Assembly: GCA_944321385.1 (NCBI GenBank)
Contig: CALULC010000002.1
Coordinates: 1-53,367 of the forward strand
Source: an uncultured Atopobiaceae bacterium
Lineage (GTDB): Bacteria > Actinomycetota > Coriobacteriia > Coriobacteriales > Atopobiaceae
DNA: 53,367 nucleotides
Direction: 5' to 3'
Positions 32,960 through 42,704 of this stretch are shown here, piece by piece. The translations under genes and the position numbers were made by a program. Below the pieces are notes generated by a model. It had not been told where the DNA came from and made no database searches. It saw only the letters and a program-made list of their open reading frames with translations. Every line of letters starts with the position of its first letter. Position 1 is the first letter of the stretch.

Positions 32960-33874
32960 ATGGAGGACAAGAAGCCGTTCCTCACCATCGACAAGCAAAT
33001 TCAGAGGTTGAAGGACCGCGAAATGGTCTTCCAAGACGAGGACGATGCAAGAACATTCCTTCTCGTCCACAACTACTACTCCGTTGTGAACGGCTACAAG
33101 GGGATGTTCCTCGACCCCGACAGGTGCAACGAGACCGTTGAGGTCTACCGCCCGGGGACGGACTTCTACCACCTCGAGATGTTCTATCTGTTCGACCGGA
33201 CGCTCAGGAGGCAGACGCTCCATCAGCTCCTCGACGTCGAGGAGTCCATGAGGACCGCGACGATCTACGCCTTCTGCGAGAAGCACCGCGACAAGTACGC
33301 CTATCTTGACCCGTCGTGCTACTGCTCGTCAAAGGACTACCGCTCAAAGAAGGACTACTCGAGGAACCTCATCAGGCTTCTGTCCACGCTTCAGGGCGTG
33401 AGCGAGAACCGCCAGCACAAGAAGAACATCGGTCACTATCTAAGGAAGTATGGGCACGTACCGCTCTGGGTGATGTCTAAGTGCCTAACGTTTGGCGTCA
33501 TGTCGAACTTCTACGAGCTGCAGCAGCCTGACGTGAAGCAGAAGGCAACCGAGTACCTCTCCGAGACGGTCGGACATGAAATGAAGCCGAGTCAGCTCAG
33601 GTCGGCCTACAAGGTCCTGTCGAGCTTCAGGAACATCTGCGCGCACGAGGAGAGGCTGTACTGCGCCCGAACCGGAAAGAACGACGAGAACTCGTTCAGG
33701 GAGATGCTCGACTTCACGGCGATGGTGAGCACGGACATAGACATGAGGGGCTACGCGCAGAGGCTGTCTCGATCAATCGAGCTGCTGTCGTCCCCGCTGC
33801 TCCCGGACTATGTCTCAGAGGAGGTCGCGAACGCGATGAACGTTGACCTGGATTACCTGAGAAAGTTCATGTAA
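32960..33874 (+). CDS. Abi_2 (AbiD/AbiF) abortive-infection protein, HEPN-like
   Basis: 304 residues, ATG 32960 (AAGGAG site). Family text: FLLVHNYYSVVNGYKGMF (33-50), FYLFDRTLRRQTLHQLLDVEE (75-95), LWVMSKCLTFGVMSNFY (169-185) and SSFRNICAHEERLY (221-234). The last holds R224-x4-H229, the HEPN ribonuclease signature. Abi_2 proteins stop phage growth at the cost of the cell. Base composition is lower in GC than the neighbours, with lysine AAG-rich text, suggesting separate acquisition. As a prophage cargo gene it would defend the lysogen against other phages. Confidence 0.92.
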   Translation: MEDKKPFLTIDKQIQRLKDREMVFQDEDDARTFLLVHNYYSVVNGYKGMFLDPDRCNETVEVYRPGTDFYHLEMFYLFDRTLRRQTLHQLLDVEESMRTATIYAFCEKHRDKYAYLDPSCYCSSKDYRSKKDYSRNLIRLLSTLQGVSENRQHKKNIGHYLRKYGHVPLWVMSKCLTFGVMSNFYELQQPDVKQKATEYLSETVGHEMKPSQLRSAYKVLSSFRNICAHEERLYCARTGKNDENSFREMLDFTAMVSTDIDMRGYAQRLSRSIELLSSPLLPDYVSEEVANAMNVDLDYLRKFM

Positions 33875-33953
33875 GAAGGTTCGCCCCGCGTGCGATCTTG
33901 GCGGACTCACGCGGGGCGGCGCCAGCCAACGGAAGATTGGAGGCACGGTCATT

Positions 33954-35174
33954 ATGCCACGAAGGAGCGCGTTCGGCTCGATCGAGGAGGTCGAGCGCGG
34001 GAAGAGGTATCGCGTGCGCTGGTGGGGCGACTCCCACGACGGGGGCGGCTACAGGCGCCACAGCAGGGTCATACGGGGCACGAGGAAGGACGCCGAGGAG
34101 TTCCGCTCGCTGATGCACGTGAGGCACGGCGAGGACGTGCCCTGCCCCACCGTTGGCGAGGCGTGGGAGCTGTGGTACAGGCCGGACTGCGACCGGGCGC
34201 TGGCCGTCTGGGAGCGCGAGAGGCGCCCCGGAAAGCGCGGCGAGTCCATGAAGCCGCAGACGCACAGGCAGATCATGTCGACGTGGAGGACGCACGTTGG
34301 GCCGAGATGGGCCGACGTCCCGGTGTCCGGGGTGCGCTACAGCGACGTCCAGGACTGGCTGCTCACCATGAGCGAGTCCGCGGCGAAGAAGAGCATATCG
34401 CTCCTCCGCGCGATACTCAGGCTCTGCATGCTGAACGACCGACTGGAGAAGAACGTCGCCGAGTACGAGTACCGCATCCCGTCCAAGGCGAGCAGGCGCG
34501 AGGACGGTATCTGGACCCTCGAGGAGCTTGACGAGTCGCTGTGGCCGGCCGTGTGGGGCCGCCCCTGCGAGCCGATGTTCCTGCTCTCCGCCTTCGGCTC
34601 CTGCAGGCTCGGGGAGTGCCTGGCCCCCATGCTGGAGGACATCGAGGCGATCGAGACGCCGGGGATGACGCTCGCCGCCGTGCCCATCATGAGGCAGGTC
34701 TACTGCTCCGGTGGCGTCTCGGACGAGGGCGACCTGAAGAACCAGTGGAGCCCGAGGACGGTGGTCATACCCGAGCCCTGGAGCCTGCGGGTGCTGCAGC
34801 TGCGCGACGAGGGACTGGAGAGGGGCGAGACGTGGCTCTCCGACGACGGGCTCGGCGAGCCAATATCCCAGAAGGTCGCCAGGGACGACTTCTACAGGGC
34901 CCTTGGGGAGGCTGGCATACCGACGATGCAGCCGCGGGCGCTGAGGCGCTCGTGGCGGTCCTGGACGGCCGTCACGGGGATCTCGCGCGAGGTCCTCGAG
35001 AAGATGATGGGACACGTCGGCGAGGGCACGACGGGGAGACACTACCTACGAATGGATGCGGAGCTTATATCATCCGAGATTTGCCGAGCGATGGGCGGGA
35101 GCAAGGTCTGCGTCAGTTGGGACTTTTTGGGACTCGGCCCAAAAGAACGTACCATTTTACCTGCGGAGACGTGA
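33954..35174 (+). CDS. Tyrosine recombinase (integrase)
   Basis: 406 residues. N-terminal arm-binding domain (about 1-60, RYRVRWWGDS then RVIRGTRKDAEEF), core-binding SAM-like domain (65-170), catalytic domain with Arg in SAFGSCRLGE, RALRRSWRSW (an R-x-x-R in place of the usual H-x-x-R), MMGHVGEGTTGRHY with the GH pair and nucleophile Tyr. Stops 12 bp before the att core. The arm sites at 35117-35134 are inside its 3' end. Integrates into codons 2-6 of valS. Confidence 0.93.
   Translation: MPRRSAFGSIEEVERGKRYRVRWWGDSHDGGGYRRHSRVIRGTRKDAEEFRSLMHVRHGEDVPCPTVGEAWELWYRPDCDRALAVWERERRPGKRGESMKPQTHRQIMSTWRTHVGPRWADVPVSGVRYSDVQDWLLTMSESAAKKSISLLRAILRLCMLNDRLEKNVAEYEYRIPSKASRREDGIWTLEELDESLWPAVWGRPCEPMFLLSAFGSCRLGECLAPMLEDIEAIETPGMTLAAVPIMRQVYCSGGVSDEGDLKNQWSPRTVVIPEPWSLRVLQLRDEGLERGETWLSDDGLGEPISQKVARDDFYRALGEAGIPTMQPRALRRSWRSWTAVTGISREVLEKMMGHVGEGTTGRHYLRMDAELISSEICRAMGGSKVCVSWDFLGLGPKERTILPAET
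35117..35134. repeat. Candidate integrase arm-type sites, right
   Basis: TTGGGACT twice (35117-35124, 35127-35134), inside the int coding end, 53-70 bp from the right core; same motif as at 815-833. Confidence 0.5.
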
Positions 35175-35186
35175 GAAAGCATATCC

Positions 35187-35201
35187 CTTGGGCATCTCTT
35201 C
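35187..35201. repeat. attR core (CTTGGGCATCTCTTC)
   Basis: Second copy of the 15-bp core; followed directly by the stranded host valS start. Confidence 0.9.
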
Positions 35202-35220
35202 CACGGGGCATTCCTCTCCC
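35202..35220 (-). promoter_or_regulatory. Orphaned original valS start and ribosome site
   Basis: Minus strand: GGGAGAGG (35213-35220), 8 bp, GTG (35202-35204), then the core in frame as E-E-M-P-K. In the unlysogenised chromosome this starts valS. Now it reads into the int 3' end: the frame after the core runs antisense to int. A TATCCT-like -10 lies about 30 bp further upstream. Confidence 0.8.
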
Positions 35221-35325
35221 GGTCGCGTTCATGTCAAACGTACAGGATAGCACGTGCGCGACAAGATACGGTGCGGGCGAGAAGAACGCACGTGCGGCAG
35301 ACGCGCGCCCGTCGTCAGGGTGCCC

Positions 35326-36831
35326 CTAGTACCCGCGGTAGGTGTCCTCGAATCCCGTCGGCAGCGTCACGGGATCGGCGATGCCCGTGTTGGGGTTTGT
35401 CACGCCTACGAGCGGGAAGACCTCGGTCCCTCCCGAGCCCTTGTACACGATGAGCGAGAAGCCCGCAGCCGGGTCCTCGGCGTCATGCGGGAGAAACCGC
35501 CTGGTATAGGTGGCTTCGTAGCTGCGCTCGCCCATCTCGGCGGCAACCAGGAGTCCCTCCTCGTCGTACTCGTACGTCGCGGAGTACGCGTACATCATCT
35601 CGGTGCCATCCGTATGAGCGGACACGACACGTCCCTCGTCGTCGTAGACGAACTCCGAAGGGGCGAGAAAGTCGATGTTCTCGCCTTCGAACGAGGTTCG
35701 GACCATGTTGCCGTCCCCGTCGTAGTAATACGACATGCGATAGCTAAGAACGTCCTCGCCTGCCTCGGGATTGGCGTACCACGACTCCACTATGACGATG
35801 TTACCCGCAGAATCGTACTCAAAGACGAACCAGTACCTGGTCCCGTCCTCGGTCATGCGGTCGGTGAGCGTGATGCGGCCATCGGAGTCGTATTCGTAGG
35901 ATTCATCCGTCGCGTACCTGGAGTACCCAATTTGCTCGCGTACGGTGGCGCCAACGGGTAGCTCCGAATCCTCGTAGTAGAACTCGGTGTAGCCGTTGTC
36001 ATTGGACCTCCTCACGAGGCGCCCCTCATCGTCATACTCGTAATCCTCGTAGGTTATCGTGTTCTGGATGTAGTCAAAGTCCGCATGGACCGGCCGGCCC
36101 TCGTCGTCGTAGGTGTAGGACGCAGAGGCCGTGCCCCAGGAGCTTTCGAAGCGCCACGAGACGATACGCCCGTAGGCGTCGCGCTCGTTATGGGAGATGC
36201 TTGAAGATCCCCCGATATCCTCCACCACGTCCAAGGAGAGCCACACCTCGCGAAGCCCGGTCTCGTCTATGCCGCTCACCTCGGTCTCGTCCGAGACGAA
36301 GAGATACGAGAGCTCGTGGTTGTTGGAGACATCGAGCTCTTCCAGGGGCTCCTCGCGCACGTCAATGGCGGTGAGCTCCGGCAGATCGGAGGTGTCGAGC
36401 CTCTCGAGGGAGCCGCCCGTGACCTCGATCCTCTCGATGTTGGGGAATATCCTCCCCAACCCCTCGAGCTCCTTGCAGCCGGAGAGCTTCATCTCGGTGA
36501 CGGCACGGCCCTCCTCGCGCGAGAGCTTGCCGTCGCCGTCCTCGTCATAGGTGGCCGAGACCGCCACGCGAAGGTAGGGATCGGGGAAGTTATCCTCGCT
36601 GATCTCATATGGGGAGAAGAACATGAGCCAGGCAACGGTTCCGCACCCCACGATCACGGCGACGGAGGCAGCGATGAGAACCACCGGGAGCACCCACGAC
36701 CTTCGACGGGGCTGCACGGGAGGGGGCGTGGGAACAGTAGGGACACCCGGTGACCCACCAAGCTGAGTGCCGCACGAGCTGCAGAAGCCTGCGCCGTCGG
36801 GAAGCGTCGCACCGCATCTGGGACAGAACAT
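35326..36831 (-). CDS. Zinc-ribbon membrane protein with LRR-like and RHS/YD-like repeats
   Basis: 501 residues. N-terminal zinc ribbon (FCPRCG, then FCSSCG, residues 2-20), Pro-rich linker, one membrane span (about 45-72), then an extracellular region: EF-hand-like DEDGDGKLSREE (96-107), leucine-rich-type repeats (about 110-205) and repeated 'Y-x-Y-D-x-x-G-R' units (YTYDDEGRP, YEYDDEGRL, YEYDSDGRI, FVYDDEGRV), as in RHS/YD proteins. Likely a surface protein anchored from the cytoplasmic side. In the uninterrupted genome it lies directly upstream of valS on the same strand. Confidence 0.75.
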   Translation of the reverse strand: MFCPRCGATLPDGAGFCSSCGTQLGGSPGVPTVPTPPPVQPRRRSWVLPVVLIAASVAVIVGCGTVAWLMFFSPYEISEDNFPDPYLRVAVSATYDEDGDGKLSREEGRAVTEMKLSGCKELEGLGRIFPNIERIEVTGGSLERLDTSDLPELTAIDVREEPLEELDVSNNHELSYLFVSDETEVSGIDETGLREVWLSLDVVEDIGGSSSISHNERDAYGRIVSWRFESSWGTASASYTYDDEGRPVHADFDYIQNTITYEDYEYDDEGRLVRRSNDNGYTEFYYEDSELPVGATVREQIGYSRYATDESYEYDSDGRITLTDRMTEDGTRYWFVFEYDSAGNIVIVESWYANPEAGEDVLSYRMSYYYDGDGNMVRTSFEGENIDFLAPSEFVYDDEGRVVSAHTDGTEMMYAYSATYEYDEEGLLVAAEMGERSYEATYTRRFLPHDAEDPAAGFSLIVYKGSGGTEVFPLVGVTNPNTGIADPVTLPTGFEDTYRGY

Positions 36832-36888
36832 GGCACACCCCTCTCGTATACTTTCAGTGAACGTATCATAAGTAGCGAGGGGACCCCT

Positions 36889-37680
36889 GTGGAATTCCGG
36901 CTATGGGACGCACATTGTCACATCGGGTGGTTCGCCGACCCCGTCACCGTGGCGCGCGAGGCGGCAAAGATGGGGCTCGGGATGCTCGGCGTCACGGTTG
37001 TGCCCCGTGAGTTTCTTGCCATCAGGCCGGCACTGAGAGACGAGAAGAACGTCATGCTCGCAGCGGGGCTCCATCCCTGGTGGGTTCAGGACGCCGCCGA
37101 CTGCGATGAGCTTCTCGATGCTATTTCTGGCCTGCACTTCATAGGTGAGATAGGACTCGACGCCTCTCCAAGGCACCTCGAGTCCTGGGACGCACAGCTC
37201 GCCGCGTTCGAGCGGATCTGCACGGCGTGTGCGGACACGAGCAACGGCACAGCGCCAAAGGTCCTCTCGATCCACGCCGTACGCTCCGCGAGCACCGTAC
37301 TTGACGTACTTGAGAGGACGAGCGCGGCCGAGCGCTGTCGCTGCGCGCTCCACTGGTTCTCCGGCTCCTCTGAGGAGCTCTGGCGGGCCGTGGACCTTGG
37401 CTGCCTCTTCTCGCTGGGCGAGCGCTCTCTCGCCACGCGTCGGGGACGGGAGTACGCGCGCATCATTCCGACAGATCGTCTCCTCACAGAGACCGACCTA
37501 CCCGAGCACGAGGCCTCCCCCGCCACCGCCAGCGACATCGCCTCCTCGCTCGAGCGTACGGTCTCGGCAATCGCTGCCGCCCGCGGCATCTCGGCGGACG
37601 ACGTCCATCACCTCGTCGCATCCAACTCTGAGGCTCTTCTCGCCCAAAGTGTCCACAACCCGCCCGCACCATCATGGTAG
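36889..37680 (+). CDS. TatD-family metal-dependent hydrolase
   Basis: 263 residues from GTG 36889. Metal ligands: H-x-H in WDAHCHIG (7-14), Glu in IGEIGLD, His in SIHAV, and Asp in LTETDLPE. TIM-barrel deoxyribonuclease/hydrolase family. Complete. Divergent from the preceding gene, with a short (57 bp) intergenic region. Confidence 0.88.
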   Translation: MEFRLWDAHCHIGWFADPVTVAREAAKMGLGMLGVTVVPREFLAIRPALRDEKNVMLAAGLHPWWVQDAADCDELLDAISGLHFIGEIGLDASPRHLESWDAQLAAFERICTACADTSNGTAPKVLSIHAVRSASTVLDVLERTSAAERCRCALHWFSGSSEELWRAVDLGCLFSLGERSLATRRGREYARIIPTDRLLTETDLPEHEASPATASDIASSLERTVSAIAAARGISADDVHHLVASNSEALLAQSVHNPPAPSW

Positions 37681-37717
37681 AGTTGTAAGGTAGTGCAAAC
37701 ACGCGAACCGAGGTCCC

Positions 37718-38842
37718 ATGAAGCCGCTGCGCAAGACCACCCATGCGAGAAACCCGCTCTCGTCGACGATGCTCGCCAGCACGTCAGGAGATCTTGACCT
37801 GCCACTGAACGACGTCGTCCTCGTCTTTGCCTGCAGCGAGAACTTTGTTCCCTACCTCTCGGTTGCGATTCAGTCCATAGTTGACAACACGAACCCAAGC
37901 CGTCGCTATGACATCATCGTCCTCACGCGCGACATCTCGCCCACGAGCATGATCACGCTGACGCGTCAGACCAAGAAGGACAACGTCGGGATTGGCTTTT
38001 TGGACGTTGACGCGGCGCTCGGAGACATCGAGCTCCCCCATCACGGGCATTTCAGGCCCGAGACGTACTTCCGCCTGCTCGCCCCGCAGCTGCTCCCCAA
38101 TGTTGACAAGGCAATCTACCTCGACTCCGACCTCATCGTAGATGCCGACATCTCCGAGCTCTACGACGTCGACGTCACCGGCTACCCACTCGCAGCCACC
38201 CGCGACGCAGACACCATCGGACAGATAGACGGGTACGACACGACGGTCGGCCCCTACCTCAAGTACGAACTCGGCATGACCGATCCCCACGACTACTTCC
38301 AGGCGGGCGTCATCCTCATGAACCTCGCGCAGCTTCGTGCGACGGTCACCCCGGAGGAGTTTCTCGCCCTCTCGACGCAGCGCATGTGGAAATGGCTCGA
38401 CCAGGACGTTCTCAACAAGGTCGTCAATGGCAACTATGTGCGCGTTCACATGCGCTGGAACTACCTCATGGACTGGCAGCACCTCAGAAAGTCCCACATC
38501 ATTGCCAACGCCCCCGAGGACGTGCGCAATGAGTACGAGGAGGCTGCCGCAGACCCGGCGATCATCCACTTTGCCGGTCCTGACAACCGGCCCTGGCTCT
38601 ACCCGGACGCTGATCGCGCTGACCTCTTCTGGCACTACGCCATGCGCTCCCCCTATCTGGACGAGATTCGCGGGCAGCTCGAGGAGTCCCGCGCGTCAGT
38701 CGCCGGCCTTGCCAAGCGTGTGCAGGTCATTGCGCTCTACAAGGGTATCATGCCCGCCTTCGACCGCCTCTGCCCCGCAGGGTCCAAGCGCCGCGATGCG
38801 GTCATTCGCACCTACATGAGCCTCGGAGGCTCCAACCTCTAG
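37718..38842 (+). CDS. Family 8 glycosyltransferase
   Basis: 374 residues. VVLVFACSENFVPYLSVAIQSI (sugar-nucleotide fold), DxD in AIYLDSDLIVDADISELYD, YFQAGVILMNL, and HFAGPDNRPW: the GT8 set of motifs. Transfers hexose from a nucleotide sugar, probably to a surface glycan. No membrane segment. Follows the TatD gene after 37 bp, so possibly cotranscribed. Confidence 0.9.
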   Translation: MKPLRKTTHARNPLSSTMLASTSGDLDLPLNDVVLVFACSENFVPYLSVAIQSIVDNTNPSRRYDIIVLTRDISPTSMITLTRQTKKDNVGIGFLDVDAALGDIELPHHGHFRPETYFRLLAPQLLPNVDKAIYLDSDLIVDADISELYDVDVTGYPLAATRDADTIGQIDGYDTTVGPYLKYELGMTDPHDYFQAGVILMNLAQLRATVTPEEFLALSTQRMWKWLDQDVLNKVVNGNYVRVHMRWNYLMDWQHLRKSHIIANAPEDVRNEYEEAAADPAIIHFAGPDNRPWLYPDADRADLFWHYAMRSPYLDEIRGQLEESRASVAGLAKRVQVIALYKGIMPAFDRLCPAGSKRRDAVIRTYMSLGGSNL

Positions 38843-38853
38843 GCTTCCTCCCC

Positions 38854-38967
38854 ACTTTTGCACGAGCGCCCTTGTGCATCATATGCTTTGAGTCTCTATA
38901 TTTGCAGCTAGAAAGAGCGCGCCGTCCTTTACATTTGTCGAGAAGGACGGCGCGCTCGTGCAAAAGT
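38854..38967. terminator. Nested inverted repeats between convergent genes
   Basis: Outer perfect 16-bp arms (38854-38869 and 38952-38967; ACTTTTGCACGAGCGC) and an inner perfect 15-bp stem (38915-38929 with 38943-38957). On minus the inner stem is followed by UUUCU. The two pairings overlap and exclude one another. Serves as the terminator for clpX and probably the glycosyltransferase gene. Confidence 0.75.
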
Positions 38968-38983
38968 CAGAGTTGACGACAGG

Positions 38984-40297
38984 CTAGGCCACGCGATGCT
39001 TTCCGTGGCTCTTGGAGATGAGCTTGGGGCTCTCGTTTCCGCCAACGCTCTCCTTGGTGACGACGACCTTGGTGATGTCGAGGTTGCTCGGCAGGTCAAA
39101 CATCGTATCCTGGAGCGTCGACTCGCAGATGGCGCGAAGCCCGCGTGCCCCGGTACCGCGAGCGATGGCCTGATGGGCAATCTCCACCAGTGCGTCATCC
39201 TCAAAGACGAGCTCGACGCCCTCGAGCTCGAACATGCGACGGTACTGCTTGACGAGGGCGTTTCTCGGCTGCGTGAGGATGCTCACGAGGTCATCCTCAG
39301 TGAGCTCGCGCGTTGCCGTAATGACCGGGATACGACCGAGGAACTCGGGAATCATGCCAAACTTGTGCAGGTCCTGAGGCATGACCTGACCCATGAGATA
39401 GTCCTCGTCCTTCTCGGCGCTCTGAGTGACCTCGGCGGCAAAGCCGATGCCCTTCTTGCCGATGCGGTCGGCCACGATCTTGTCAAGGCCGACGAAGGCA
39501 CCGCCGCAGATGAAGAGGATGTTGGTGGTGTCGATGCGAATGAGCTCCTGCTGAGGGTGCTTGCGGCCACCCTGCGGGGGCACGCTCGCCTCGGTGCCCT
39601 CGAGGATCTTGAGGAGCGCCTGCTGCACGCCCTCGCCGGAGACGTCGCGCGTGATGGAGAGGTTCTCGGCCTTGCGGGCGATCTTGTCGATCTCGTCCAC
39701 GTAGACGATGCCCACCTGGGCGCGCTCCACGTCGCCGTCGGCCGCGGTGATGAGCTTGAGCAGGATGTTCTCAACGTCCTCGCCCACGTAACCGGCCTCG
39801 GTGAGGGTGGTGGCGTCCGCGATGGCAAACGGCACCTCGAGGAAACGCGCGAGCGTCTGCGCGAGCAGCGTCTTGCCGGTGCCCGTGGGTCCCAGGAGCA
39901 AGATGTTGCTCTTGGCGATCTCAACCTCCTCGGCACCCTCCTCGACCTCGTCATTGCCGGAGAGGATGCGGCGGTAATGGTTGTAGACGGCCACGCTCAT
40001 CGCGCGCTTGGCCTGCTCCTGACCCATGACGTACTGGGAGAGCTCGTCATAGATCTCATGCGGCGTGGGGAGGTTCTTGATGGGCGGCTCGTTCTCGGCG
40101 TCATCCGGACCCTCGGCGGCAAGCTGCGCGAGCTCGACCTCGTCGATCATGTCAGAGCACGCGTGAACGCACTCGTCGCAGATGTAGACCCCACCCGGGC
40201 CCGCGATGAGCTTGCTCACCTGGCTTCGGCTCTTGCCGCAGAAGGAGCAGTGCATCTCCGAGCCCATTCCGTCCATGTCACGCACGTTCGTTGCCAT
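38984..40297 (-). CDS. clpX: ATP-dependent Clp protease ATP-binding subunit ClpX
   Basis: 437 residues, AAA+ unfoldase that feeds ClpP. N-terminal zinc-binding domain ([10 protein letters not shown], then CDECVHAC), Walker A GPTGTGKT, Walker [10 protein letters not shown], arginine sensor [13 protein letters not shown] near the end. Complete, full family length. Two bp after clpP. Confidence 0.98.
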   Translation of the reverse strand: MATNVRDMDGMGSEMHCSFCGKSRSQVSKLIAGPGGVYICDECVHACSDMIDEVELAQLAAEGPDDAENEPPIKNLPTPHEIYDELSQYVMGQEQAKRAMSVAVYNHYRRILSGNDEVEEGAEEVEIAKSNILLLGPTGTGKTLLAQTLARFLEVPFAIADATTLTEAGYVGEDVENILLKLITAADGDVERAQVGIVYVDEIDKIARKAENLSITRDVSGEGVQQALLKILEGTEASVPPQGGRKHPQQELIRIDTTNILFICGGAFVGLDKIVADRIGKKGIGFAAEVTQSAEKDEDYLMGQVMPQDLHKFGMIPEFLGRIPVITATRELTEDDLVSILTQPRNALVKQYRRMFELEGVELVFEDDALVEIAHQAIARGTGARGLRAICESTLQDTMFDLPSNLDITKVVVTKESVGGNESPKLISKSHGKHRVA

Positions 40298-40299
40298 GG

Positions 40300-40917
40300 T
40301 TACTCCTGGCTCTGGTCGGTGCGCGAGCTGATGACCTTATCGACAAGTCCGTACGCGCACGCCTCGGAGGCGCGCATGTAGTTGTCGCGCTCGGTGTCTG
40401 CGTTGATCTTCTCGATGGGCTGACCCGTCGCCTCCGAGAGGATCTCGTTGAGGCGCTGGCGAATCCAGCGGGTCTCATCGGCCACGATCTGGATGTCCGT
40501 CTGCTGCCCAGAGACGCCGGAGCTCGGCTGGTGAATGAGGACCATCGAATTGGGAAGCGCCAGACGCTTGCCCTTGGCGCCGCATGCCAGGATGGCGGCG
40601 CCCATGGAGGCCGCCATGCCCACGCAGATGGTGGAGACGTCGGGCTTGATGAAGTTCATCGTGTCGATGATGCCCAGACCAGCGTATACGTCGCCGCCCG
40701 GAGAGTCGATGTAGAGCGCAATGTCCTTGTCGGGATCCTGGCTCTCAAGGTGAAGGAGCTGGGCGATCACGAGATTGGCGGAGTCGCGCGTGACCTCCTC
40801 GCCGAGAAAGACGATGCGGTCGTTGAGCAGGCGAGAGTAGATGTCATAGCTGCGCTCGCCACGCGGGGTCTGCTCCACGACGTACGGGATGAGCGGGATG
40901 TTTGTTGGCTGGTGCAT
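40300..40917 (-). CDS. clpP: ATP-dependent Clp protease proteolytic subunit ClpP
   Basis: 205 residues from ATG 40915-40917 (CGGAGA site). Catalytic triad visible: Ser104 (GMAASMGA), His129 (LIHQP) and Asp178 (DTERDNY), in the canonical spacing. Tetradecameric serine protease. Same operon order (tig-clpP-clpX) as in many bacteria. Confidence 0.98.
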   Translation of the reverse strand: MHQPTNIPLIPYVVEQTPRGERSYDIYSRLLNDRIVFLGEEVTRDSANLVIAQLLHLESQDPDKDIALYIDSPGGDVYAGLGIIDTMNFIKPDVSTICVGMAASMGAAILACGAKGKRLALPNSMVLIHQPSSGVSGQQTDIQIVADETRWIRQRLNEILSEATGQPIEKINADTERDNYMRASEACAYGLVDKVISSRTDQSQE

Positions 40918-40940
40918 GTGGTCTCCGTTTCTTGGATAAA

Positions 40941-40968
40941 CGCCCCGGGCGTGACGTCGCCCGGGGCG
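40941..40968 (-). terminator. Perfect 11-bp hairpin between tig and clpP
   Basis: CGCCCCGGGCG with CGCCCGGGGCG, loop of 6, then GUUUAUCC on minus. Short U run, so probably an attenuator that lets part of the transcription continue into clpP-clpX. Confidence 0.65.
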
Positions 40969-40988
40969 CATTGGGAGCCTAGGGGAGG

Positions 40989-42329
40989 CTACTCGGCGTC
41001 CGAGGCCCCGTTTGCGCGCTCGGCGACCTCGTCGACGATGGTGACGTCGGCGTTCTCGACGAGCCACTCGAGGGCCTTGGTGCGACGAATGGAGTCACGG
41101 ATGGCGGGCAGGCGACCCTCGTTCTTCCACTCCTCGTAGGAGGCGTCGACGCTCTCGACGCCGGCCTTCTCAAACTCGGCCTTGACGTCATCCTCGGTGA
41201 CCTCGACGCCGAGCTTGGCGGCAAGGGAATCGAGCGCGAGGGACTGACGGGCACGCTCCTCGGCCTGGACGCGCAGGTCGGCGATGAAGTCGTCGGTCTT
41301 CACGCCACGGGCGCGGAGATACATGTCGAGCGAGGCGCCCTGGCGCTGAAGCTGAGCGAGGAACTCCTGAGCGAGCTCGTTGAAGACCTCGTTCTGATAG
41401 GCCTCGGGAACGGTCTCGAGCTTGAGGGCCTTGCCCAGGGCCTCGACGACACGGTCCTCCTTGAGGTTGGGAAGGGTCGTCTTCTTGTCGGCCTCGATCT
41501 CCTCCTTGACGGCGGCGCGGAAGGCGGCAACGTCGTCGTAGCCGTACTTCTTGGCGACCTCGTCGTCGAGCTCGGGGGTGACTGCCTTCTTGATGGCGTT
41601 GAGGGTCACCTTGACGGAGAAGGTGTGGGAGTGCTCCTCGCCCTCGTGAACGTGGGTGTGGGTCCAGGCGATGGCCTTCTCCTCGCCCTTCTTCATCCCG
41701 ACGATGCCCTCCTGGAGCTGCTCGGGAACCTGCTGGCCGTCGAGGGCGAGCATGCGGTTCTTGCCGGCGAGGTGGCCGGCGCCGTCGACGTTCTCGATGT
41801 CAACGGAGACGATGTCGCCGGGCACGACCGCGCGGTCCTCCTCGACGTCCTCGTAGGTAACCTGATAGCTGAGGAGCTGGTTGATCTGCCAGTCGATCTC
41901 GGCCTCGGTGGCCTCCTCGGGCGGGAGGTTGATCTCGGGGGCGTCATAGGAGGTGAGCTCGGCGGTGGGGCGCACGCCGATGGTGGCGTCGACGACGTAG
42001 TCGGTGCCCTCGGCGGCGAGCTCGGGGTCGGCGCCCTCGGGGCCAAAGCTCACGCGGCCCACGGGGGTGACGTCGAGCTCCTCGAGCATCATGGGCTCGA
42101 GGGCGGTGAGCAGGTCGTTGGTGGCCTGGGCGAGCACGGCCTCGCGGCCGATGATGCCGTCGATCACCGGACGGGGCGCGTGGCCGCGGCGGAAGCCCTG
42201 GAAGTTGTACTTCTTGGCGATGTCCTTGTAGGTCTTCTTGATGGCTGCGTTGACGTCGGCGGCGGGAACGGTGACCTTGGCGGCCATCTTCTCGTCGACG
42301 GGCTTCTCAGCGGTGACGGTGATCTTCAA
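40989..42329 (-). CDS. tig: Trigger factor chaperone/prolyl isomerase
   Basis: 446 residues starting at TTG 42327-42329 (GGAGGAACG upstream; M-K-I-T-V-T). Ribosome-binding motif FRRGHAPRP (about 42-50), FKBP-like domain (about 155-240: [16 protein letters not shown]; [15 protein letters not shown]), helical C-terminal chaperone domain (about 245-430) and an acidic end. Complete. Upstream in-frame ATG lacks an SD. Confidence 0.95.
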   Translation of the reverse strand: MKITVTAEKPVDEKMAAKVTVPAADVNAAIKKTYKDIAKKYNFQGFRRGHAPRPVIDGIIGREAVLAQATNDLLTALEPMMLEELDVTPVGRVSFGPEGADPELAAEGTDYVVDATIGVRPTAELTSYDAPEINLPPEEATEAEIDWQINQLLSYQVTYEDVEEDRAVVPGDIVSVDIENVDGAGHLAGKNRMLALDGQQVPEQLQEGIVGMKKGEEKAIAWTHTHVHEGEEHSHTFSVKVTLNAIKKAVTPELDDEVAKKYGYDDVAAFRAAVKEEIEADKKTTLPNLKEDRVVEALGKALKLETVPEAYQNEVFNELAQEFLAQLQRQGASLDMYLRARGVKTDDFIADLRVQAEERARQSLALDSLAAKLGVEVTEDDVKAEFEKAGVESVDASYEEWKNEGRLPAIRDSIRRTKALEWLVENADVTIVDEVAERANGASDAE

Positions 42330-42382
42330 CGTTCCTCCAGTGTCTCGTGCCTGGCGGGCCTGCCCCGCCATGTTTCCTTGCG

Positions 42383-42469
42383 TGGTGCGGGCGAAAGGAC
42401 TCGAACCTTCACGGGGTCTCCCCCACTGGAACCTAAATCCAGCGTGTCTACCAGTTCCACCACGCCCGC
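42383..42469 (-). tRNA. tRNA-Leu (anticodon UAG)
   Basis: Acceptor GCGGGCG/CGCCCGC, discriminator A and encoded CCA (42383-42385). D-loop with GGTAGACA, anticodon stem CTGGA/TCCAG with loop reading T-T-T-A-G-G (anticodon TAG), a long variable arm GTGGGGGAGACCCC and T-loop GGTTCGAGTCC. All typical of class II tRNA-Leu. Not a prophage target here. Confidence 0.95.
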
Positions 42470-42678
42470 ATTCTACACAGCCTTATGAATATACCAAACT
42501 TTTGTCTTATACCCAGCGCGGGAGGGACATTACCGTCTCTTCACGTTCTTCTCGCGGGACGCTCTGGCGGGCCCCTCTCCGGTACTGACATGTGCCGGCT
42601 GGCGGCAAGCCCCAGCCCGAGCTTCTCGATTGACACCGAGAAGAACCCGGCACTCCTTGCCCGTGTTCGTCAAATTGG

Positions 42679-42698
42679 CCGGCACTCATAGGTGCCGG
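42679..42698 (-). terminator. Hairpin after the small membrane protein gene
   Basis: CCGGCAC (42679-42685) with GTGCCGG (42692-42698), weak U tail (AAUUUG) on minus. The stretch 42470-42704 holds no other feature that I can support. Confidence 0.6.
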
Positions 42699-42704
42699 AA
42701 TCGG

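Noticed and set aside
42383..42469. tRNA-Leu as a prophage attachment site
   Set aside because: No integrase or duplicated tRNA end near it; the prophage sits in valS.
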